From an uncultured Solirubrobacter sp. (lineage in GTDB: Bacteria > Actinomycetota > Thermoleophilia > Solirubrobacterales > Solirubrobacteraceae), in contig CALMNS010000272.1 of the NCBI GenBank assembly GCA_937871635.1, positions 1-13,787 of the forward strand: a DNA stretch of 13,787 nt. Reading direction: 5' to 3'. Positions 5,049-11,280 of the stretch are shown here, in pieces (positions within the stretch are counted from its first letter, which is position 1; each line of letters begins with the position of its first letter). The position numbers were made by a program, and so were the translations under genes. The notes below the pieces were generated by a model. That model did no database searches and was not told the DNA's origin. It saw only the letters and a list, made by a program, of their open reading frames with translations.

Positions 5049-7523
5049 ATGCGCCACTTCACCGCGAGCAGGTTGCTGTCTGCGTCTCGACCGGTCGCGC
5101 TCGCGGTCGGCGTGGCGCTGCTGGGGGGAGCCTTCGCCGCTCCGGCGACCGCGAGCACGCTCGAGCGGTCACCCGGCGCCAAGGCGGCCGCGGATCGGGC
5201 CCACGATCTCGTGCGGTACGTCGATCCGCTTGTTGGTACCTCGAACGGCGGCAACACCTACCCGGGTGCCGTTCGCCCGTTCGGGATGCTCTCCTGGAGC
5301 CCGACCTCGACCGCCGGCGACCAGACCAACGCGGCTGCCTCCAACGGCTACTCCTATGACGTCACGCGCGTGCGGGGCTTCGCGCTCACCCACGTGAACG
5401 GGGCCGGATGCCACCCCGGCGCCGCCGGTGACATCCCGATCCTCCCGCACGTCGGCGACATGACCGTCTCGCCCTCGGCCGACACCAAGGACGAGGTCTA
5501 CGCCAGCGACTTCAGCCACCAGGACGAGCTGGCCGAGCCGGGCCACTACCGGCTGGGGCTCAAGTCGGGAGCGGAGGCCGACCTGGCCGTCACCCCGCGG
5601 GCCGGAGTGGGCGACTTCTCGTTCCCGCGCGACAAGCCCGCACAGCTGCTGTTCCGGGTCTCGAACTCGCTCAACGGCAGCGAGGACGCCAGCGTGTCGA
5701 TCGACCCGGAACGCCGGACCGTCTCGGGCTCGGTCCTCACCGGCGGCTTCTGCGGCCGGCGCGGCAACGGCGGCGGCAGCAACAAGTTCAGCTACTACCG
5801 GCTGTTCTTCACCGCGCGCTTCGACCGCGACTTCGCGGCGACCGGCACCTGGACCGACGGGTCGCTCCGGCCGGGGACGACCACCGCCGGCGGCGGCGAA
5901 GGGTACGAGACCGGCGCCCTGCGGGCCGGACGGGGCTCCGGTGGCTACGTCAGCTTCGATCCCAGCAAGGACGACGACGTCCAGATGAAGGTCGGCATCT
6001 CGTACACCAGCATGGCGGCGGCCGAGGACAACCTCGACCAGGAGGTCAAGCCCGCCGACGACGTGGCCAAGGTGACGAGCGACGGCTTGCGCGCCTGGGA
6101 GCGTCAGCTGCGCCGGGTCCGGGTCGGCGGAGGTACGACGGAGGAGCGAACCAAGCTCTACACCGCGCTCTACCACTCCTTCCTGCAGCCCAACGTGACC
6201 AGCGACGTTGCGGGCACCTACCTGGGCAGCGACCGCGCCGTCCACCGCCTCGAAGGCGGCCAGCAGGCGCAGTACGGCAACTTCTCCGGCTGGGACCAGT
6301 ACCGCGCGCACACCCAGCTGCTGGGTCTGCTCGAGCCCGAGCTCGCCGGTGACTTCGCCCAATCGCTATTCAACCTCGCCCGGCAGAACGGCGGCGGGTG
6401 GGACCGGTGGATCCACGTCAACTTCCCGACCCGGGTGATGACCGGTGACCCGTCGGCCCCGACGCTGGCCGGCCTGCACGCGCTGGGCGTGCGCAACTTC
6501 GACGTGGAGGGGGCGTTCGACTCGCTGCTGAAGCAGGCGACGGTGCCGCACCCCGACGGCCTGTCGGACTACGGCTGCCCGGGCCAGTGCAAGGGTCAGC
6601 GGCCCAACCTGGCGGAGTACCTCCGCCTGCACTACGCGCCGAACGACACCTGCCACTGCTGGGGCGGTGCGGCGGAGACCCTGGAGGACTCGGCCGCCGA
6701 CTTCGCCCTGGCCGACTGGGCGCGTCGCCTGGGTCGCTCGGATGCCGCGCGCAGGATGATGCCCCGCGCGAGCTGGTGGATGAACACCTTCAACCCCGAG
6801 GCGACGCCAGAGGCCGGCTACCAGCAGGCCCGCAACAGCGACGGTTCGTGGGTGGAGCCCTTCGACCCGTCGACGGGGACGGGGTTCGCCCAGGGCTCGA
6901 GCGCCACCTACACCTGGATGGTGCCGCACGACGTGAGCGGGCTGGCCGCGCTGATGGGCGGCCGGAACGTCGCCGCATCGCGCCTTGACGCCTTCTTCCG
7001 CCGTCCCGACGGGAGCTGGCAGACCAGGGGCGGCGACCCGCTGCGCTACGACCCGACGAACGAGCCCGGCATCCACACGCCGTGGCTCTACAACGCGCTC
7101 GGTCAGCCGTGGAAGACCCAGGAGACCGTCCGCGCCATGGCCGCCCTGGCCTACGGCACCGGACCCAAGGGCCTGCCGGGCAACGACGACCTCGGCACGA
7201 TGTCGGCGTGGTACGTCTTCAGCGCGCTGGGCATGTATCCCCAGACTCCCAGCCGTGCCGAGATGCTGCTTTCCAGCCCCAGCTTCCCGATGGCTCAGAT
7301 CAAGCGCCGCGGGGGAGCCACCATCACGGTCACCGCGCCGAACGCGAGCCCCCAGAACGTCTACATCCGTGGGGTCCGGGTCGGCGGCCGCGCGTGGACC
7401 AAGTCCTGGTTGCCGGCGGCGGTCCTCAACGACGGCGGGGACATCCGGGTCGACGTCTCGAGCGTCCCCGACAAGCGATGGGGCACCGCGCCCGGCGACC
7501 TGCCGGTCGACTACGTGCGCTGA
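5049..7523 (+). CDS. Secreted GH92 glycosidase with Gln in place of the catalytic acid
   Basis: The 824-aa protein starts with a signal peptide (basic n-region, hydrophobic 17-30, likely cut after Ala35 in APATA-S), so it acts outside the cell. The GH92 N-terminal beta-sandwich domain opens with YVDPLVGTSNGGNTYPGAVR (57-76) and GFALTHVNGAGC (110-121). The (alpha/alpha)6 catalytic domain shows FSGWDQYRAHT, VMTGDPSAPTL, TYTWMVPHDVSG, TNEPGIHTPWLYN (Glu672) and GNDDLGTMSAWYVF (Asp713/Asp714, catalytic base region). GH92 enzymes are Ca-dependent inverting alpha-mannosidases. The conserved acid Glu in the (E)GxxxxY block before VPHD is Gln615 here (FAQGSSATYTW). From memory, this same change marks the mannosyl-phosphate hydrolase CcGH92_5, where phosphate needs no acid. 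Specificity toward Man-1-phosphate diesters is therefore inferred. No clear ribosome site precedes ATG 5049. The gene stands alone. Confidence 0.9.
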   Translation: MRHFTASRLLSASRPVALAVGVALLGGAFAAPATASTLERSPGAKAAADRAHDLVRYVDPLVGTSNGGNTYPGAVRPFGMLSWSPTSTAGDQTNAAASNGYSYDVTRVRGFALTHVNGAGCHPGAAGDIPILPHVGDMTVSPSADTKDEVYASDFSHQDELAEPGHYRLGLKSGAEADLAVTPRAGVGDFSFPRDKPAQLLFRVSNSLNGSEDASVSIDPERRTVSGSVLTGGFCGRRGNGGGSNKFSYYRLFFTARFDRDFAATGTWTDGSLRPGTTTAGGGEGYETGALRAGRGSGGYVSFDPSKDDDVQMKVGISYTSMAAAEDNLDQEVKPADDVAKVTSDGLRAWERQLRRVRVGGGTTEERTKLYTALYHSFLQPNVTSDVAGTYLGSDRAVHRLEGGQQAQYGNFSGWDQYRAHTQLLGLLEPELAGDFAQSLFNLARQNGGGWDRWIHVNFPTRVMTGDPSAPTLAGLHALGVRNFDVEGAFDSLLKQATVPHPDGLSDYGCPGQCKGQRPNLAEYLRLHYAPNDTCHCWGGAAETLEDSAADFALADWARRLGRSDAARRMMPRASWWMNTFNPEATPEAGYQQARNSDGSWVEPFDPSTGTGFAQGSSATYTWMVPHDVSGLAALMGGRNVAASRLDAFFRRPDGSWQTRGGDPLRYDPTNEPGIHTPWLYNALGQPWKTQETVRAMAALAYGTGPKGLPGNDDLGTMSAWYVFSALGMYPQTPSRAEMLLSSPSFPMAQIKRRGGATITVTAPNASPQNVYIRGVRVGGRAWTKSWLPAAVLNDGGDIRVDVSSVPDKRWGTAPGDLPVDYVR

Positions 7524-7531
7524 CGGTCGAG

Positions 7532-7583
7532 GCGGCTCGGCCGCTTGAGCGCGAGCCGCGTGCGGTGCCTCACGTCCTGAGGC
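7532..7583. terminator. Two hairpins between convergent genes (probable bidirectional terminator)
   Basis: GCGGCTCG (7532-7539) pairs with CGAGCCGC (7552-7559) around a 12-nt loop. GCCTCA (7567-7572) pairs with TGAGGC (7578-7583) around CGTCC. Both lie in the 78-bp gap between the stops of the GH92 and alpha/beta hydrolase genes. No U-tract follows, which is usual for actinobacterial terminators. Confidence 0.5.
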
Positions 7584-7601
7584 GCGACGCGCCGGGGGCG
7601 T

Positions 7602-8429
7602 TCAGGCGCTGAGCATCCGGCGGATGATCTCGCGGGCGACGATCTCGGGGACTTCCTCTGGCACCCAGTGGCTGACGTCGTCGAGCTCGACGTAGCGATA
7701 GTCCACACCCACATAGTCGGCGCAGCGTCGCGCTGAGCCCGCCGAGATGTAGGCGTCGTCAGCACCCCACATGAACGTGGTCGGTGTTCGGACGGGCTCG
7801 AGGTCGTGCAGCTCGCGACCATTGGCCTGGTACCAGGCGAGCGCGCCTCGAAGTCCTTCGGGGTCGCCGAGGACCTCCAGGTACCGCTCGAACGCATCGG
7901 AAGGGAGGCGGTCCGTGACAAAACGACGGAGCCCGGCCGCGCGATCGTCCAGGAGGCGCTCGACGAGCTCGGGTTCCGTTCGCCAATCGGTCATGTAGGA
8001 CGTCATCCGCCGCTGCTCGCCGTCGTGGCGCAGGCCGTAGCCGTACGCCGCGAGATGGGGAACCGAGATGGCCGTCAGCGAGCGGACGCGACCGGGATGC
8101 CGAGCCGCGACATACCACGCCACCGAGGCGCCCCAGTCGTGGCCAACGAGGTCGATCGGGGAGTCGGGACTGATGTGCTCGACGGTGGCCAGCGCGTCGG
8201 CGGCCAGGTGGCTCATGGCGTAGGCGTCGAGGTTCGCGGGTCGAGCGCCCGGCGAGTAGCCCCGCTGGTTCATGGCGAAGCACCGGACACCCACCTCGAC
8301 GAGGCGCGGCACCACCCGGTCCCACGACCGTGCGGTCTGGGGGAAGCCGTGCAGCAGCAGCGCGGGTCGGCCGTCTTCAGGGCCGCAGACGTCGATGTCG
8401 AAGACGAGCCCGTCCCGGGTCACGTGCAC
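7602..8429 (-). CDS. Alpha/beta hydrolase, epoxide hydrolase-like
   Basis: GTG at 8429 is chosen because a GGAGG lies 8 bp upstream (8442-8438). The TTG at 8474 has no ribosome site and adds 15 unconserved residues. The 275-aa protein has the alpha/beta-hydrolase order. HGFPQ (27-31) gives the oxyanion hole; RGYSPGARP follows (56-64); VGHDWGAS (95-102) carries nucleophile Asp98; GADDAYI (222-228) carries the acid Asp225 (or 224); SHW (253-255) carries base His254. An aspartate nucleophile with HGFP is typical of soluble epoxide hydrolases and the related dehalogenases. Cap-domain tyrosines are present (YMTDW near 145, AWYQANGR near 198) but ring-opening Tyr pairs cannot be assigned without a model. 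Cytoplasmic, monocistronic, convergent with GH92 and divergent from the thiolase/SDR unit. Substrate unknown. Confidence 0.85.
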   Translation of the reverse strand: MHVTRDGLVFDIDVCGPEDGRPALLLHGFPQTARSWDRVVPRLVEVGVRCFAMNQRGYSPGARPANLDAYAMSHLAADALATVEHISPDSPIDLVGHDWGASVAWYVAARHPGRVRSLTAISVPHLAAYGYGLRHDGEQRRMTSYMTDWRTEPELVERLLDDRAAGLRRFVTDRLPSDAFERYLEVLGDPEGLRGALAWYQANGRELHDLEPVRTPTTFMWGADDAYISAGSARRCADYVGVDYRYVELDDVSHWVPEEVPEIVAREIIRRMLSA

Positions 8430-8609
8430 GGTGGTGACCTCCGTGCGGTTAGGCGACTCGCTCGACGAGCTCAAGGCGCTTGGGCCGCTGACGGCAGACC
8501 CTTGAAGATGAATTCACGTACGCGTGGGATCCGGGCATCCTAGTCGGTGAGGAGACCAACCCGCGCATTCGACAGGCGGCTCGTCTCGCGCTGCAATCGT
8601 CTCCCGTGA

Positions 8610-8638
8610 TTGAGCCCAACTTCATGTTCGGATATCGT
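8610..8638 (+). promoter_or_regulatory. Sigma-70-like promoter for the thiolase-remnant/SDR unit
   Basis: TTGAGC (8610-8615) and TATCGT (8633-8638) are separated by exactly 17 bp. Transcription would start near 8645, giving a ~60-nt leader before the ATG at 8705. No other pair in 8475-8704 fits as well. Confidence 0.5.
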
Positions 8639-8651
8639 CGGGGCAACGCGC

Positions 8652-8679
8652 GGGGGCCCGTTTGCGGGCGCCCGCCCCC
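8652..8679 (+). other. GC-rich stem-loop in the 5' leader
   Basis: GGGGGC (8652-8657) can pair with GCCCCC (8674-8679). Alternatively GGGCCCG (8654-8660) pairs with CGGG (8665-8668) and GCCC (8670-8673) around a TTTG loop. It lies between the predicted start site and the GAGGAG ribosome site (8692-8697) and could attenuate transcription or stabilise the message. The two folds exclude each other. Confidence 0.4.
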
Positions 8680-8704
8680 AGCATGCCACGACGAGGAGTT
8701 CCCG

Positions 8705-8866
8705 ATGCTTGACGCCGTCTTCGTGTCGACCGCTCGCTGGATGAGCGGCACCCGTCCGGTCGGCCACGCGCCGATCGAAGGGCTCCGGCGTGGCGCCGGC
8801 CACGTCGTGGTGACCATGGGCGTTGGCGACGGCACGGGCGCTGCCGGCCGCTTCGAGATCCTCTAG
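8705..8866 (+). pseudogene. Thiolase remnant: N-terminus fused in frame to C-terminus (53 aa)
   Basis: ATG 8705 has a GAGGAG ribosome site 7 bp upstream. The product opens MLDAVFVSTAR, the usual first strand of acetyl-CoA acetyltransferases, where TPIGRA should follow. Instead it runs directly into WMSGTRPVGHAPIEGLRRG and VVVTMGVGDGTGAAGRFEIL, the last ~40 residues of thiolases (family form: MTGARLxGHALIEG, TMCxGGGMGAAGLFE). About 330-350 residues are missing, including the nucleophilic Cys. The HPxG motif that should precede MTG is gone, and the second catalytic Cys of CxGGG is Gly (GVGDG). It cannot be an active thiolase. The frame, start and ribosome site survive, and the stop lies 2 bases before the SDR ATG, so it may persist as a leader peptide that delivers ribosomes to that gene. 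Confidence 0.8.
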
Positions 8867-8868
8867 CC

Positions 8869-9606
8869 ATGGGAAATCTGAGCTACAACTTCAGCGGGCG
8901 GACGGTGATCGTCACCGGCGCCGGGCGGGGGATCGGGCTGGCCATCGCCTCGGCCTTTGCCGCTGCCGAAGCCGACGTCGTCCTCGTCGACCGCGACCAG
9001 GAGGTCGTGACGGGCGCCGCCGCGGAGCTGCTCGCCACCCCTATGGCCGCCGACGTCGCCAGCTCGGCGGAGATCGAGCGGGTGGTGGCCGAGACCATCG
9101 ACCGCACCGGCCGGGTCGACGTGGTGGTCAACAACGCGGGCATCTTGCGCGACGGCATGCTCTGGAAGACCGACGACGCGGCCTGGGACGATGTGCTGGC
9201 CGTGCATCTCGGTGGGACCTTCCGACTCACGCGCGCCTGTGTGCCGCACTTCCGAGCGCAGCGCTACGGCCGGGTGATCAACACGAGCTCCTACACCGGC
9301 CTGCACGGCAACGTCGGACAGGCGAACTACGCGGCGGCGAAGGCGGGGATCATCGGCTTCACCAAGACGGCCGCCAAGGAGCTGGCTCGCTTCGGCGTGA
9401 CCGTCAACGCCATCTCGCCCAACGCCGAGACGCGCATGATCGCCTCGATTCCCGACGACCAGCGCGCTGCCACAGAAGCCACCATCCCGCTCGGACGCTT
9501 CGCGGCACCGGAGGAGATCACGCCTGCCGTGCTGTTTCTCGCCTCCGAGGAGGCCGGCTACGTCACCGGCGTGGTCCTGCCCGTGGACGGCGGCCTCGCC
9601 ATGTGA
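8869..9606 (+). CDS. SDR oxidoreductase, FabG / (3R)-hydroxyacyl-CoA dehydrogenase-like
   Basis: The 245-aa classical SDR has TGAGRGIG (16-23) for cofactor binding, an acidic Asp41 at the end of strand 2 (prefers NAD), NNAG (88-91), catalytic Ser141, YAAAK (Tyr154, Lys158), and PVDGG near the end. The usual active-site Asn of the NSYK tetrad is His113 in VHLGGTF. From memory, this form occurs in 17beta-HSD4/MFE-2-type hydroxyacyl-CoA dehydrogenases, pointing to beta-oxidation of fatty acyl or steroid side-chain CoA esters rather than fatty-acid synthesis. The thiolase remnant two bases upstream supports the same pathway. ATG 8869 has only a weak GAG, so translation probably depends on coupling. 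The soluble enzyme would act as a tetramer, as the family does. Substrate is an inference. Confidence 0.86.
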   Translation: MGNLSYNFSGRTVIVTGAGRGIGLAIASAFAAAEADVVLVDRDQEVVTGAAAELLATPMAADVASSAEIERVVAETIDRTGRVDVVVNNAGILRDGMLWKTDDAAWDDVLAVHLGGTFRLTRACVPHFRAQRYGRVINTSSYTGLHGNVGQANYAAAKAGIIGFTKTAAKELARFGVTVNAISPNAETRMIASIPDDQRAATEATIPLGRFAAPEEITPAVLFLASEEAGYVTGVVLPVDGGLAM

Positions 9607-9939
9607 GCGACGAGGTCGACGGGCTCGGGATCGGGCCGTGGCCCCGTACGCATTCACAAGGTTGCCGCGTCAATGCGGAGGAGCTCGTGTTTCCCTCCGG
9701 CGGGTCAGCAGGTCAGACTGCATCGACCACCTTCGGCGAAGCGAAGTGCCGCAGCGGCGGCGCAGCCTGCCACCGGGCTCGCACACAGCGTCGCAGCTGT
9801 GGCGCACACCGTGCCCCGTGTGCGGTCGCTACGCCGACACGACGAGCTCGTGGCGGCGCGGCGTTGCCTCTCGCCGTCCACGACCTCCGCCGAGGCACGA
9901 ACCCTTGAACCGCAGTTTCGACCCGAACGGACGTATCGA
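9607..9939 (+). other. 333-bp gene-free stretch upstream of the MDR gene
   Basis: The frame of the MDR gene stays open through this stretch back to 9673, but the translation is arginine/alanine-rich and unlike the family. ATG 9940 is where family similarity begins, so this is read as noncoding. It holds repeat copy A (9652-9721), a CTTCG/CGAAG mini-hairpin near 9730, and an inverted repeat CACAGC (9784-9789) / GCTGTG (9796-9801). No convincing -35/-10 pair was found close to the ATG. A leader of 200 nt or more is therefore possible. Confidence 0.4.
9652..9721 (+). repeat. 70-bp upstream element, copy A (before the MDR gene)
   Basis: Hand alignment to copy B (11141-11210) without gaps gives 49 of 70 identical bases. 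A perfect GTCAATGCGGA at 9669-9679 starts the best block, and TGTTTC is shared further along. CGGAGG (9676-9681) can pair with CCTCCG (9694-9699), and GCAG (9708-9711) with CTGC (9718-9721). The same two-hairpin layout exists in copy B. It ends 218 bp before the MDR start. Confidence 0.6.
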
Positions 9940-11010
9940 ATGACATCTGGCCTATCGAGCAGCACGGAGATCCGCTTGGCATCGCGCCCGAACGGGAGCA
10001 TCTCCTCGGAGAACTTCGAGCTCGTTCAGGTGCCCTCGCGTGCGCCGGGACCTGACGAGGTGGTCGTCCGCAACCAGTACCTCTCCGTCGAGCCGTACAT
10101 GCGCGGCCGCATGGACGCCGGGATCCACTACATCCCGCCGTTCGAGATCGGAGAGACCCTGACCGGCGCCGCGATCGGCGTGGTGGTCGAATCGGGTACC
10201 GACGATCTGAGGCCCGGCGATGTCGTCGCCCACGAACTGGGTTGGCGAGAGGTGACGGTCGACCGCGCAGACGCCTTCCGAAAGGTGCAGGCGCGCGACG
10301 TGCCGGTATCTGCGTACCTGGGTGGCCTCGGCGGTCCGGGCCTCGCCGCGTACGTCGGCTTGCTCGACGTCGGCGGCCTGCGCCCGAGCGACACGGTGTT
10401 CGTCTCCGGAGCGGCGGGCGCCGTGGGAAGCATGGTCGGCCAGATCGCGCGCCTGAAGGGGGCGGCGCGAGTCATCGGCAGTGCGGGGACCGCCGAGAAG
10501 GTGGCCTACCTGACCGATGAGCTCGGGTTCGACGCTGCGTTCAACTATCGCGACGGTCCGATCGATGAGCAGCTCGCAGCCGCCGCTCCCGACGGCATCG
10601 ACCTCTTCTTCGACAACGTTGGCGGCGACCATCTCGAGGCAGCCATCGCGAACATGAAGGACCACGGACGCATCACGCTGTGCGGCGCGATCGCCGGATA
10701 CAACGATGCCGAACCGGTGGCCGGTCCGAGCAATCTCTACGAGCTCATCGTCCGGCGGATCACCGTCCGTGGCTTCATCGTGCTCGATCACTTGGAGCGG
10801 CAGCCGGCGTTCCTGGCCGACGCGGAGCAGTGGGTGCGCGACGGGGAGATCGTCCTGAAGGAGACCTTCGTGGACGGCATCGAGCGCATGCCCGAGGCGC
10901 TCATGGGGCTCTTCAGCGGCGACGGCGTGGGCAAGCTGCTCGTCCGTGTCGGTTCCGACGTGGACACCGAGCCGACCTCGCCGGCAGCTCGATCGCGCGG
11001 AGATCGATAG
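9940..11010 (+). CDS. NADP-dependent MDR oxidoreductase (CurA / leukotriene B4 dehydrogenase-like)
   Basis: From ATG 9940 the protein has 356 residues; family similarity begins at about residue 11. It shows the zinc-free MDR pattern of COG2130: YLSVEPYMRGRM (48-58), GLGGPGLAAYVGL (129-141), SGAAGAVGSMVGQ (156-168) for nucleotide binding, FNYRDG (201-206) and FFDNVGGDHLEA (223-234). No zinc-binding cysteines are present, as expected. Relatives reduce the C=C bond of alpha,beta-unsaturated ketones or aldehydes with NADPH (prostaglandin reductase, curcumin reductase, bacterial YncB). The bacterial substrate here cannot be read. The last ~17 residues are a basic, Ser/Pro tail that relatives lack. 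An upstream gap of over 300 bp and a terminator afterwards suggest it is transcribed on its own. The ribosome site is weak (GGAC at about -12). Confidence 0.86.
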   Translation: MTSGLSSSTEIRLASRPNGSISSENFELVQVPSRAPGPDEVVVRNQYLSVEPYMRGRMDAGIHYIPPFEIGETLTGAAIGVVVESGTDDLRPGDVVAHELGWREVTVDRADAFRKVQARDVPVSAYLGGLGGPGLAAYVGLLDVGGLRPSDTVFVSGAAGAVGSMVGQIARLKGAARVIGSAGTAEKVAYLTDELGFDAAFNYRDGPIDEQLAAAAPDGIDLFFDNVGGDHLEAAIANMKDHGRITLCGAIAGYNDAEPVAGPSNLYELIVRRITVRGFIVLDHLERQPAFLADAEQWVRDGEIVLKETFVDGIERMPEALMGLFSGDGVGKLLVRVGSDVDTEPTSPAARSRGDR

Positions 11011-11034
11011 CAGGCATCAGCGAGAGGACGACTG

Positions 11035-11068
11035 ACCGTCAGCGCCGCGTTCGGCGGCGCTGAACGGT
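11035..11068 (+). terminator. Strong hairpin after the MDR gene
   Basis: TCAGCGCCGC (11039-11048) and GCGGCGCTGA (11054-11063) form a perfect 10-bp stem around GTTCG. ACCG (11035-11038) and CGGT (11065-11068) extend it with one bulged A at 11064. It begins 24 bp after the MDR stop. A second stem, AACCGC (11085-11090) with GCGGTT (11099-11104), follows. Confidence 0.7.
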
Positions 11069-11140
11069 TGCGTGGGGTGTCGGGAACCGCAAGGCCCCGC
11101 GGTTTGCCACCGCACTTGGAGTCGACTGCCCGCCCGCCGC

Positions 11141-11210
11141 CTTGACAACGAGACCGTGTCAATGCGGACAACATTCTGTTTCTCTTCCGCAGGTCGGCAG
11201 AGCAGGCTGC
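11141..11210 (+). repeat. 70-bp upstream element, copy B (before the APC permease gene)
   Basis: This copy matches 9652-9721. TGCGGA (11163-11168) can pair with TCCGCA (11186-11191), and GGCAG (11196-11200) with CTGCC (11207-11211). The second hairpin keeps the stem but not the loop of copy A (AGCAGG against GTCAGA). It ends 70 bp before the permease ATG, so it lies in the promoter or 5' leader. Confidence 0.6.
11142..11162. promoter_or_regulatory. TTGACA-N9-TGTCAA inverted repeat, possible operator or -35
   Basis: TTGACA (11142-11147) is repeated in inverted form as TGTCAA (11157-11162) around nine bases. TTGACA alone is a consensus -35, but nothing like a -10 lies 16-18 bp downstream, so an operator reading is preferred. 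In copy A the corresponding bases are TTCACA and CGTCAA, a degenerate version of the same palindrome. Confidence 0.45.
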
Positions 11211-11280
11211 CCATTGCCCGCCGTTCGAGGGGCGGGCCGGGATAGCAGTCACTCAGCGTCAACGACGAAGCGAGGATGAG

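Noticed and set aside
5169..6362. 397-codon minus-strand frame inside the GH92 gene
   Set aside because: It mirrors the high third-position GC of the GH92 gene. The plus frame carries a complete family signature; this one shows none.
8430..8474. TTG start at 8474 for the alpha/beta hydrolase
   Set aside because: No ribosome site precedes it, whereas GTG 8429 has GGAGG at 8-bp spacing and starts close to the first family strand.
9673..9939. N-terminal extension of the MDR gene to the ATG at 9673
   Set aside because: The 89 extra residues are Arg/Ala-rich and unlike the family, and the stretch contains repeat copy A, which fits a noncoding region.
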